A stretch of 64,000 bases of DNA from Marsupella aquatica (lineage: Eukaryota; Marchantiophyta), in assembly GCA_973895155.1 (NCBI GenBank), contig OZ316897.1, positions 20,646,001 to 20,710,000 of the forward strand, given 5' to 3'. Shown here piece by piece: positions 45,601 through 55,918 of this stretch; positions within the stretch are counted from its first letter, which is position 1, and every line of letters begins with the position of its first letter. Under the pieces are notes generated by a model, which saw only the letters and a program-made list of their open reading frames with translations, did not search any database and was not told the DNA's origin. A program made the position numbers and the translations under genes.

Positions 45601-48037
45601 GTTCATCGAAGCTGGGACTTTTTTTTTTGGGCAGCCGGTAGAGAGAGCCCTGGCTGCTTGGAGCAGTGCTTTTGGATATTCAGAATCGAGGTGGGCCAAC
45701 TTGCTGAGGACATCCATGGTGAAGCAAGTCGACAAGACTGAATGGGATAGAAAATGGGGGACGAACATCAAATACAAGGAAGTGTGGGTGCATGAACAGC
45801 TGCGTGATTTGGCCAAGCATCTCTCCAAGGGGGCCATCATATCAATGTCTGTTGAAGAAAGTTACGGTGACTTGGATGCAATGCTTTCGCAATTCAAATG
45901 CATTCTCAATTCAAATGCGGTAAGTACGGAACCAGAAGCTTTGAGACAGCAGTAAACATTGGTGGTTTCAAAGTGAGCAATTGAATAGTATGAATCCCAT
46001 TGATGGTTTGTAATTTTTTCTTGCAAGCGTTGAATACCCATGTGACGTTTCTGTAGGGACAAGATTTCAAGGTATTGCTGTAAGGAACGCATCAATCGGT
46101 GTTTCAAAAGAAGTCTTGAGTAACTTGTTGATACTTTCTCGTGAAGGATTTCGTCGCATGACAATTGACGTTTTCTTGTCCTCTGTTTTCGTAGTAAACG
46201 GTACCCTTGAAACAAGGCTTACGTGACGCGTACGTGTTGTCATCAGGTCAAAGCACAGACAAGTACTCTTCAGCTCGATGCCATTGGCCCGTTTCAGCTC
46301 GATGCCATTGGCTCGTTTCAGCTCAACCACTCAAAGCTTCGCTTAGAATCGCTGAATGAGTTGGACAAACTGAATTATGTGGAGCTGGTTTGTTTCCCTT
46401 GCGGAGCGTCAAGCGGGAATTTATCGACGAATCTTTCCTTACTAAGATGGAAGAGTTCGAGGTATAGGGTCGATAATTCTTATCCAATGCGCGCAAATGG
46501 CCGTTATTCTTTGTCACTGCCCACAATTGGCGTGTGCTCGACCCTCCTCCCTGTCAGCCTGGAGGGCATGAATAATCTAGCCGTCTTAGAACTCGACTAC
46601 TGGGACATTCTGGAGGAAAGTCTACGCGCATTGGGGAAGCTCAGCAACCTGCGCATTTTATCTCTATCGGATATACGAGGGCCTTCCCGTCTTCCAGAAA
46701 ATTTTGGTTGTCTGTCCCAATTGAAATGCTTTGAGTTGGAGTCTGTCCGTTTGTCAGCATTGCCGGCATCGTTTGGCGACCTCTCGTCCCTGGAACGTTT
46801 GCTCTTATCCAATGTAGACGTTGTGGAGCTTCCCGAGTCTTTTGGGAACCTCTCCTCCCTGACAACACTAGTTATTGCTGGGTGCCACAACCTTGCAAGT
46901 CTGCCCGAGTCCTTCGGGCGCCTCTTGTCCCTGGAGGAATTGCGCATCACAGACTGCCCAAGGCTCGAGTGTCCACAGGATACAAAATCGAGACAAGTCG
47001 TCTCGCGCAAGAATTTATCTTCGCTCAAGTTCTTATGGTTAAAGAGCTGCACGAGTCTAGAAGCGGTGCCTGCATGTTTTGGCCTTCTTTGGTCCTTGGA
47101 AGAACTTGAGCTGGATACGTGCACAGAACTAAAGACGCTGCCGGGAAATCTTGGCCAATTCAAGGCTCTGAAGACGTTGAGAATATACGGTGCCGATAAG
47201 CTACAGGTGCTGCCCGATGACTTTGGAAAGTTACCTTCACTCACACGTTTGGTGCTAGTGTGTCGACGTCTCAAAAGATTGCCTAAGAGCTTCGGTCTTC
47301 TCTCTACCCTGCAATACCTCCATTTGAATCGCTGCGAAGCATTACAAGTATTGCCAGATAATTTCGGTCTCCTCTGTGCCCTGCAAACACTGGAGGTGTG
47401 CAATTGCACTCAATTGCGGAGGTTGCCGGACAATTTTGGCCAACTCGAGGCGCTTCAGAGTTTGGGGATACTGAACGCCGACCTAGAGGGGCTGCCTCAC
47501 AGTTTCTGCCGTCTGTCGGCCCTGCAAAAACACAATCTGGACCGGTGTGTGAAATTACAAAGATTGCCAGATAATTTCGGCGACCTCTCATCGCTCGAGA
47601 CTTTGAGGGTAGTGGCCGACGACCTGGAGGAGCTACCGAACAATTTAGGGGATCTCTCTGCACTGAAAGAACTGTTTGTCATGGGGCAAAGGTTGCAGAG
47701 CCTCCCGAGGAGTATAGGGAAGCTTCAGTCACTGAGGAGGATTCAAGTTGCTGCGCGAAGTCTGAGAAGTTTACCGGACGAGCTTGGCGACCTCTCTTCT
47801 CTGGAAGTGCTGACAATTCATAATTGTGCGGGCATAATAACCTTTCCGGACAGCTCAAGGCGCATTTCCTCCCTCAGAGCACAAACTATACGACCTTGCA
47901 CCCGCTCCATCGCTGGCAGGGTCGAGCTTCACTGGTGTTCGTTGCGCGATATGATGGCATTCGATAGATTCCACGAGGACATTCCCGATCTTGGGCGTTA
48001 TTGGGAGTGGTTGCCTATACACCTCCTCTACGATTAA
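42688..48037 (+). CDS. HNL copy C: alpha/beta-hydrolase - NB-ARC - LRR protein, five exons
   Basis: Exons, all phase 0: 42688-42768, 43028-43687, 44275-44445, 44813-45919, 46247-48037; GT-AG introns; 1269 residues. Residues 28-304 form an alpha/beta-hydrolase-like domain: oxyanion-type HGF near 52, nucleophile elbow GHSFGG at 138-143 (Ser140), probable catalytic His275 in ADHISVCRP. The NB-ARC domain follows: P-loop GMGGIGKTT 343-351, kinase-2 LIFMDDV 412-418, RNBS-B GSSSRLIFTTR 434-444, GLPLTLE 506-512; the usual MHD is VHE (630-632). Residues 674-1269 carry about 17 LRRs of the LPxxFGxLxxLxxLxL type. There is no TIR, coiled-coil or kinase domain in front. Known class: HNL receptors of liverworts. 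The role as an intracellular immune receptor is inferred from the NB-ARC-LRR part; whether the hydrolase is active is unknown. The start at 42688 could be extended by an upstream exon. This is the only unbroken copy of four. Confidence 0.9.
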
Positions 48038-48039
48038 AA

Positions 48040-48330
48040 TACTAAGGAAATGTTATTTTATAAAGGGTTAACAGTGTATTGGCTAAATGTCTGTGCATGT
48101 GCAAAAGATTTTGCTGCGAAAAGGAGTAACATTGTGGACATAAAGTTGACATTGCTGAAAACATGCAAAAGATGCAAAAGAGAATGTATTTGTGCAAAAG
48201 ATGATGTGAAGAAAATATGTCTATGGAGAGGCTGTTGCATAAAACAGTTTGGCGCATAAAGAGGCAATTGCATTTCGAGATTTCCTCTTAAATCTTAAAT
48301 GCAAGATTAGCAAATAAAGAGGAGTCTAGG
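48040..48330 (+). repeat. Dispersed repeat, copy 2 (related to 23765-24062)
   Basis: Begins within about 15 bases of the HNL copy C stop codon (GAAATGTTATTTTATAAAG) and parallels 23765-24062 word by word, with many GCAAAAGATG units. If copy C is transcribed, it forms the start of the 3' untranslated region. Confidence 0.7.
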
Positions 48331-48552
48331 ATCGAGCCTCCTTCCTCCCCGTTTCCAATCCATGTCCCCCCCTCCCCTTTCTCCTCAAGAAAACAAGCCT
48401 CCCCTTTCTTCCTATGCTTCCTAGGCACAACAAATGTCAATTTTTGTAAGACTACCATGGTAAAAGAATCACAGTATTATTTATGATAGCTCATAGGTGC
48501 AAAAGTCTTATCATTTGGGTTGGGTTGTTGTCATGGGAATGTTATCATTTTA

Positions 48553-48860
48553 ACCAATTGGCTTAGGTCAATTGGTTAGGGGATTTGCCTGGAACTGAGA
48601 GGTCCTAGGTTCAATCCCCCTTCACACACGGTATATGTGAGTGGGATGGGTTTTGTGGGTGGTGGATTGGAGTTCTGATTATCTGCTTGGTCCCTGGTTG
48701 CCCACTTTGTGGCCCTAATTTAATACTCTCTCCTTCCTGGTGCGGGTCCCTGTCGTATCCGTTGGAGTTCACCCTGGTCTGGTTCCCTGCAGAAAAAGTG
48801 TCACACTGGGGTGGGGGGAATCTAATTGTATTTCGTCCCCATTTCCTTTCAAGAAAAAAA
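48553..48860 (+). mobile_element. tRNA-derived SINE with 14-bp target-site duplication
   Basis: Flanked by perfect direct repeats ATGTTATCATTTTA at 48539-48552 and 48861-48874. Inside, TAGGTCAATTGGTTAGGGG gives a pol III A box and TAGGTTCAATCCCC a perfect B box (GGTTCRANNCC), about 35 bp apart. A body of about 230 bp ends in AAGAAAAAAA. About 308 bp long, with no open frame; it depends on a LINE for movement. Confidence 0.85.
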
Positions 48861-48874
48861 ATGTTATCATTTTA

Positions 48875-49675
48875 GTCACTGTCATTGTTAAAGTATTGTT
48901 GTTATTGTTAAAGTATTGTTGTCACGGAGGGCGAAAAGTAGAGCACGGGGACGCAAGATAGGTGATGGTGATCACCGCTTCACAGAGTCCAAACATGGTC
49001 ACATGAGGGAGTACTCTTGTTTTTTAGGTTTCTTTAATGAATAAATAAAGAATTTTAGTTTTTATACACATTTAAATTTTCAAAATTTCCAATTTTGTTT
49101 TACAATAAAGTTTAAATTTATATTAATAAAATAAATTTTCATTTTGGGCAGGTTTGAGCAACTTGGGTAGACATTTGAGATAGGAGTCAGAGTGTCTGGG
49201 TGGATCTGATGGTGCCAAAAAATCAGTGTTTGATGAACGGCCAGGATTAGCTCTCACTTTTTCTCATTTTGTAAATGGACAACAAACTTTACTGGTGGCT
49301 AATAGTGTTTGATATATGGTTCTGTATATCCGAACCGCATGTCTTGTCAGCATGTGTATTTTGTTTCATTCTCGTTTTTTCTTTAAACTACCCTGGCACA
49401 CTTGCAGATTTTTCATGTCCAAATCTGAGATGGGTCACCCTAATACTTTTCCAGAAGATGCTTTGCTACCTACTTTATATATTGGTAAACTTAAGTTCAT
49501 TCTGTTCAGTGCATGTGACCCTAGAGTTTTTGCACTAATGAAATTCATTTTTTCCAAAACTTACCCACCCAGAATTGACTTAAGAGACGAGAACTTAAGG
49601 AGGACATGTGTCCCTCGACTCGTTGACTCAGAAACACCGCGACTTCCGAATGACTCTTTTGAATGGTCCACTTGA
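48875..49675. other. Intergenic DNA, no supported gene
   Basis: AT-rich. A plus-strand open frame of 119 codons ends at 49675 exactly where the duplicated flank starts, but it has no recognisable motif. Similarity to 24640-24830 and 38130-38230 is limited to short words. Confidence 0.45.
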
Positions 49676-50270
49676 GATCAGGGGTTCCTGGTAATAAGTA
49701 TTGAAAATTTCCCTCGAATTCAAGACACCTCTTGTTAGCTTCCATGAATGCATGTACAGCACCACATCTGGGACTGCAGTGATGGCGCATTGGTGACAGT
49801 CACAAGAAATTAAGTAGTACCATAGTTTTATGCATAAGTGAAACCGTCCCAGCTAGAGTACTCGACTGTTAGAGTAAGGATACGAATTTAATTTCCGAAC
49901 GTTCGACAGAAAATCAGTTGTTTCATAATCTAGACTTGAGACACATAAATTTGTATATCATGCAATTTGAGGACTAAGAATGAGAATCAGTTTGTCAAAA
50001 GAGTGATTAAAGACTTATGGACTAGAGGGTCAAGTATCCAAGTCCTAAGAAGCAGCCGATTCCCTGACCGTTGTGCTAACAAATTGTGGACTTGGAAGAG
50101 CATTCTGCACGCACACGCAAGGCACTTTGCGTGTGCTTTGATTGAAGCCTTAACGCGTACCCAGAGATTTCAGAAGGCCGACTGACAGTATCATTTAGAA
50201 TATGTACTCGACGAATTTGGATTATTGATGCGATCTACCAAGCATCAAACAATCGCTTGTATATATATGT
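49676..50270 (+). repeat. Segmental-duplication flank after HNL copy C
   Basis: Aligns with 35375-35960 after copy B, with several small indels. Shows that the duplicated unit extends at least 2 kb past the HNL stop codon. Noncoding as far as I can see. Confidence 0.85.
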
Positions 50271-52723
50271 TCTTAAATTCTCCTATTTCAACCATAAACA
50301 CAGCTCCAATGAACATAGAATGCAACCACAAATCTTTGAGGGTGTGAGTAAGCTCTGAACACAGCTCCTATGAACATAGAATGCAACCACAAGTCAGGAC
50401 GTCGGGCTCGTGAGAGTCTTGTGCTCTGATTTGGATTCCTTCCATTTACATAAACTGGGCATTCTCAACGTCGAATGCACTTGATGGCCTGCAAGACAGA
50501 GCTCGCAAAAATCCATATCATCGAACAATATGGAGAAAAATCTCAATGGTTAAGCTGCCTGGCATCTGCAATCGATACATGTTCCAAGTCTTAGAATGGT
50601 GGATTTTGAGTCCTTCTGTGTTCACGTGACTGACAAATTTGATCTACTTTAGACCTACAAGTGGAGATACCATCGACGGTAAGATCAAACATTTCTTGTA
50701 AGAACGATGAAAGATGCAGTGCCATGATCACTCATGTCAATCTGATACTTTATGAGTCGTTGAGTTCGCCCGTCCTCCAATTTTATATCGACAGACAGTA
50801 TCTCCACCAGTGATCACAGTAAGTGGGATAAATCACCTCAGATTTTTAAAGAAGAATAGTACAAGCATTAGAAAAGCAGTCTGTAGAACCCAATTACGAC
50901 AAGGTAGAAAGTCGAAGGACAAGATGGCCAACCTTTTGCGAGTTCTCGTATCATTAACTTGGAAACAGAAGCCAGATGCATTACCTCTGTGTAGGAGACA
51001 ATTCGACTTCAACAGCACAAGCAGACATTCACCACAATCTTTAAGGATCGTTCAAAGCAGCCAAAGTGTCGACCAGAGAACAAAATCTGATCTAAATGAA
51101 ATTTAAACTGGAAACCACCTGAAATTTTCCACCTTCGGAGATGCTGCATTGTCATCTACAGGACAGGGAAGGAGAAATACCACCTCATTCTCGTATGAGT
51201 GAATGAGGTCAAGCTGTGACAAAGGACCAATTATTCTTCCTTCAGGTCTCAGCACCGCAAGATCCATGAAAGCAAGCAGTGCTTACATCCTTAAACCCTC
51301 TCTAGCTCTCATAAGCTCTCATACTTATCATGTAACATATGTCACTAAAACATCGTCTCGGAAAAACAATGGCTGTCAGCAACGCCAAACCAAACGCCAT
51401 TTTTCAATTCAATCTTTAGGGTATCATGTTGTGGGGAAAACCGATCTTGTAGAGAACCTGCCAGATCAAAGGGCAGCTACCACAGCAGCAGAGCGAAATG
51501 ACAATCAGTACACCACGAGGTTATAGGTTGGACTGAAGCACGCAGATGACTAAAAGGTAAGTTGTAGCTGATTAGGTCATTCAACAAAATATCCCGGGTC
51601 TTGACAAGCTATCTCATCAAGCAATAAGGGCCTACCTCATAGACATCTGCCAGACGTGCTTACAAGATATAGACTCCGCCAAGCCAAACCTCAGCCTTGA
51701 TGACAACACAACAATACAGATCCCCCCTTAGGAAATACCGGGTAATTTGACGAAGTTGTGAATCACCTGCTGGGAAGGCAACCATGCTGGACCCTCCAAG
51801 ACCTTCGTGACAACTTAACTTTCAAATTGGTTTCTCAAGGCATGAATTAAATTACCAACCCGCATATTAATATAAAATTACACTCTTAAATGGACAAAAC
51901 ATTCAACCTCAAAATGACACATCTCCGTCACAAAAGCTCCTCTTCCCTGTGAGCAAAAAATAATCGAATGGTATCTCAAGTTGATACATTAACACTTTTG
52001 ATTGACTCAACTAGCTTACAAAGAAACTACAGTGTGATCTTTGAGGCAGAAAAGTTCAAACATGAGAAAAGCCTCAAGAGTATCAAGATCAATCCGTGCA
52101 AATCAAAATCCAACTAGCACCCATCAGTTCCAATTAGAGAGTCAATCCAAGTGGAGATGAGAATCCAGACTCTACGAAAGGAAGCTTTTGAATAAGCGAA
52201 CTGAGATCAGTCCTATCTTTAGAGAACTGATGGAAACAAGTTCACTTATTGTGGTGACCCTAACATTCGTACCTTCCTAAAAGAGGAGAGCAGATTCACA
52301 ACTCTAAAATCTTTGCAGGACCGGTCAATGAAGCTAAGATGGTAATATAAAGACGGTGGGCTGTGTATCCTGAGCCGCCTACTCAATATGTATAATGTTC
52401 AACCTTCATGGCTACAGGGACAGCACCACATGCTCAAACCAGGCAGATGGCTTCTGACTCGAAACCTGAATCATAAAATATTGAAAGTACAAGAGAGCCA
52501 CACCTCCTCTGCATGTGTCAAAATGTTCGATGGAAGCCTGGGTCATCTCTCTAACAAGAAATGTAACCTTCGTTTCTTGCAAAAAATTATGTGCCATGTA
52601 GCAGCCAATTGCGAGCACTCACTCTCACTGGCCAGATCAGTCCAGAATTTCAATGATAACCACTGCGAGATTGCTCACCGGCCACACTGCAATTGAGATG
52701 AAACAATTCAAGATGGCCCACCT
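50271..52723. other. Downstream region of the auxilin-like gene, no gene seen
   Basis: No recognisable exon on either strand. The GAACA(C/T)AGCTCC(A/T)ATGAACATAG word is repeated at about 50299 and 50358. Part of 52.1-52.7 kb may be the 3' untranslated region of the minus-strand auxilin-like gene. Confidence 0.4.
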
Positions 52724-55700
52724 TTAGAATAATTCCTCAGAATTGAATTTGTTCGATGCTTCTTTGAGAAGATCAAAAACCTTCTCAGCAATGTACTTCT
52801 GCTGGACGGTGGCTCCCTTCTGCTGGACTTTGTCAGGATGTACATAGAGCGTAGCTTTTCTGTAAGTCTTCTTCACGGAAGCTGGATTGATGAGGTCAGT
52901 CAAGGAAACCGGGGTCCATCCACACTCAGGCCAAAGGACATACTGGAGAGTAGAAAGCAATGCGCGCAAGTTCCCTTCCTTTCCTGCTGCCCATCTCTTT
53001 ATCTCAGCATCCAAGACATCACCTGCACGCTGTTTCTCAGCCTGCTCGCGTTGTAATTCTAGATCACGCTGATTGATTTCGGCAATGGCCTTAGCTGCAC
53101 GTTCACGTGTATGCGCCATCCGATCACTCTTCCCTCTTGAAACCTTCGCGTCTCCCCTCTGCAAATCATCGGAGCTGGGAGTTGCCCCAAAAATTGTAGT
53201 CCAATCATCCACGCTTGCCGCCGTGGTTGCAGTTGCACTAGTTGTTCTCCTAGGCTCCCCTCCAAATACATTGGATGAATTATTCATGGACGCGGGTCTC
53301 CTTGGCTCACTAGAAGAGGTCGATGAATGGCCAAAGAATGATTCCAAATCATTTTCGCTCTTGCGATGATTCTGCTGGGCTCTTTCTCTTTCTCTGTCTC
53401 TCTCTCTTGCAGCGGCAGCCTTCTCTGCAGCTGCTCTCTCAGCCCTTTCACGTGCTTCTGCCGCAGCCCTCTCGACCGCAGCCTTCTCTGCCGCGGCCCT
53501 TGCTGCTCTCTCCCGTGCTTCAGATTGAGCCCTCTCCACTGCAGCCCTCTCTGCAGCAGCCTTCTGTGCAGACCTTTCCCGTGCTTCAGCGGCAGCCCTC
53601 TCCACTGCAGCCTTCTCGGCAGAAGCCTTCTCGGCCCGTTCGCGTGCTTCAGCTTGAGCTTTCTCCACGGCAGCCCTTACTTCAGCTCTTTCACGGGCTT
53701 CCGCATTCGCTCTCTCCACTGCAGCACGCTCCACTCTCATCCGGGCTTGCGATGCAGCTTGCGACGCAGCTCTCTCCCTTGCCTCTCCGGTGACTCTGTC
53801 CACTGCACTCCGCTCAGCCTTTTCTCGTGCCTCCTGGGCAGCCCGCTCCCGAGCTTCAAGAGTAGCTATTCTCACTGCGGCTCTATCTTTCTCCCTTTCC
53901 TTCTCCCTCCGCAATCTCTCCTGCTCCCTGGCCTGCCTTGCCTCCCGCTCTTTCATCTCCTTCTCCCGAGCCTCCCTCTCCTTCTCCCTTGCCTCCTTTG
54001 CAGCTCTGGCTTCCTCGCGTTCTTGCTTCCTCCTCTCCCGTGCAGCTCTTGCATCCTCTCGCTCCTTCTCCTCGTCTAGGTTTGGTTGGATTTTGAAATC
54101 CATCCACCCAGGAACTGCCTCCTGATATGACGGAGGTGGTGCTGCTGCAGCACTGCTGCTGCCCCCCATTATGTCTACTCCTTCTGGAGTGGACGTCGAA
54201 GGGGCAGAGGATGGGAAGAATTCTGCGTCTCGGGTTGAATCCGACTTGTCCCTGAAACTAGATCCTGAGCCTGAGCCTTGGCCGGGCAATGGGGGTGGTC
54301 GGCGTGAAGGAGGGAAGAGAGAGGGCTGCGTCATCAGCTTCCAATCGTCGACGGTCAGCCAATCTCTCTTCAAGTCCTTCATTGATCTGTGGCTACTACC
54401 TTCATTAGATCGCCCCCGACCGCTACCTTCATGTGGCTCATCTGAAGTGGGCGAATCCCAGGCTGTTGGATTTTCCTCATCTGGCTTATCAGATGACCCT
54501 AAACCACCAGTGACACCAGCAGCAGCCGATTTGCCTGAGAACTCCGTGTGAGTTGGAAAGAATGGATCAGAATCGGGAGATGCGGCCGAGATGTCGTCCC
54601 CAGAAAATCCCTCTCGGGCAGACCCCATTTCATCAGGAGATCTGCTAGAGGCCCGACCGATGCCATCCTCCGCAGGCTGCTGCTTTCTTGATGAAGAATC
54701 GTTACCAAAGAAACTCGAATTCGCTGGAGAATCGGGGAAGCTATCGAAAGAATCGTAGCGATCAACCTTAACACCGTTGCCCCGTGCAGCACTAGCACCG
54801 GTACCACGGGAACTGGTGTTAATGTGAGGCTCACTGAAAACACTGAATGGATCATCAAGGGTGGGAGAGGACCCACTCGGAATGCTGGACGAGGCTGGAG
54901 GCTCATCAGGACCGAGGGATCCAAGGAAGGAATCTTGTACAGAGGCGGAGGCTTTGGCTGCATCTCTATAGGATCGGGACTTGACACCTTCGGAGCTGCT
55001 GCCGAATCCCGGAATCAAGCCATCGTCCTCAAAGGCAGGCGAGGAAGAAGATGGAGGGGGAATGTTGCTGCTGGATGCAATAGGATCATCAAACAAAGGA
55101 ACGAGAGGAGGATCTGATTGCTGCTGATGCCTATTGCTACTGCTGGAGCTCTTGTTCGAATCGCCCCCCGAGTACGAACGAGACTTGCTAGTAGCGCTCT
55201 CGAATCCTGGAAGCAAGCTATCATCATCAAACGGAGTGGTGCTCTGAGTGGAGGAACCCAACCCACTCGTCGATGTCAAGGGATCTGCGAACGGATCCGT
55301 ACTGTTCTGATGAGATGAGCCTTTTGCCTCGGTGGAGACCCGAGATTTGGGCAAGAAGCCAAATCCTGGAAGGAGGTCGTCATACGCCGGCTCAGAGGAG
55401 GCAAAATGATTTCGATCGGAACGCCGAGGGCTAGAATGGAAAGATCCCGATGTGGACTTGTTGACCTTGGTTGGGGTCGTTCCTCCTCCGGCTCCGAACC
55501 CGCCCAATAGATCATCATATACGGGAGCGCCCTGCGGAGCACCGCCAAAGACATCGTCATACCGCGCTCCGGACTCAGAGCCACCAGAGCTCTTGGGAGG
55601 GCCTCCGAATACGTCGTCATATGCCGCAGGCGTGAAGAGATCGTCTCTCGATCCGTACGAAGTGCGACTCGACCTCGAACCCTCGTTGTTGTTGCTGAGG

Positions 55701-55918
55701 TTGTTCCTCCTCCCCGAGCCTAGACTAAAGGGATCGTCCTGTGTACTAAAGACTCCGGCATTTGCACTCATTCTAGTCGAGGGCACTGACTTCCGCACTC
55801 CGCTGCCATAAGATCCTCCTCCACCGCCACTTCCACCGGACGAACCCGAGACCATCGGCGCGTTCTTCCCTGACTTGAATCCATAGTCCCTTTCCAAGAT
55901 ACTCGCAAAGTTTTCCAT
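52724..55918 (-). CDS. Auxilin-like J-domain protein (clathrin uncoating co-chaperone)
   Basis: An uninterrupted frame of 1064 residues starting ATG at 55918. Residues 1 to about 500 are Ser/Gly/Asp-rich and disordered, with a repeated (Y/F)DD(V/L)(F/L)GG or (F/Y)xDDxLxPGFG motif and several DPF words, the kind that bind clathrin adaptors. About 630-890 is a highly charged Ala/Glu/Arg coiled coil built from ARERAE-type repeats. The C terminus (about 960-1064) is an auxilin-type J domain: [26 protein letters not shown], and the HPD loop at 1027-1029 that stimulates Hsc70. Family role: recruits Hsc70 to remove clathrin coats from vesicles; plant relatives also act in chloroplast movement. The complete lack of introns is notable because flowering-plant relatives are, as far as I know, split. 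The tail sequence FNSEELF is a normal family ending, so the gene is full length. Confidence 0.93.
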   Translation of the reverse strand: MENFASILERDYGFKSGKNAPMVSGSSGGSGGGGGSYGSGVRKSVPSTRMSANAGVFSTQDDPFSLGSGRRNNLSNNNEGSRSSRTSYGSRDDLFTPAAYDDVFGGPPKSSGGSESGARYDDVFGGAPQGAPVYDDLLGGFGAGGGTTPTKVNKSTSGSFHSSPRRSDRNHFASSEPAYDDLLPGFGFLPKSRVSTEAKGSSHQNSTDPFADPLTSTSGLGSSTQSTTPFDDDSLLPGFESATSKSRSYSGGDSNKSSSSSNRHQQQSDPPLVPLFDDPIASSSNIPPPSSSSPAFEDDGLIPGFGSSSEGVKSRSYRDAAKASASVQDSFLGSLGPDEPPASSSIPSGSSPTLDDPFSVFSEPHINTSSRGTGASAARGNGVKVDRYDSFDSFPDSPANSSFFGNDSSSRKQQPAEDGIGRASSRSPDEMGSAREGFSGDDISAASPDSDPFFPTHTEFSGKSAAAGVTGGLGSSDKPDEENPTAWDSPTSDEPHEGSGRGRSNEGSSHRSMKDLKRDWLTVDDWKLMTQPSLFPPSRRPPPLPGQGSGSGSSFRDKSDSTRDAEFFPSSAPSTSTPEGVDIMGGSSSAAAAPPPSYQEAVPGWMDFKIQPNLDEEKEREDARAARERRKQEREEARAAKEAREKEREAREKEMKEREARQAREQERLRREKEREKDRAAVRIATLEARERAAQEAREKAERSAVDRVTGEARERAASQAASQARMRVERAAVERANAEARERAEVRAAVEKAQAEARERAEKASAEKAAVERAAAEARERSAQKAAAERAAVERAQSEARERAARAAAEKAAVERAAAEARERAERAAAEKAAAARERDRERERAQQNHRKSENDLESFFGHSSTSSSEPRRPASMNNSSNVFGGEPRRTTSATATTAASVDDWTTIFGATPSSDDLQRGDAKVSRGKSDRMAHTRERAAKAIAEINQRDLELQREQAEKQRAGDVLDAEIKRWAAGKEGNLRALLSTLQYVLWPECGWTPVSLTDLINPASVKKTYRKATLYVHPDKVQQKGATVQQKYIAEKVFDLLKEASNKFNSEELF

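Noticed and set aside
48565-48630. Possible true tRNA gene
   Set aside because: A and B boxes are good, but the ends do not pair into an acceptor stem and the segment lies inside an element with target-site duplication, so it is a SINE head.
53323-54125. Plus-strand open frames up to 237 codons inside the auxilin-like gene
   Set aside because: Shadows of the Ala/Glu/Arg coiled coil; low-complexity Ser/Leu/Pro composition and no start context.
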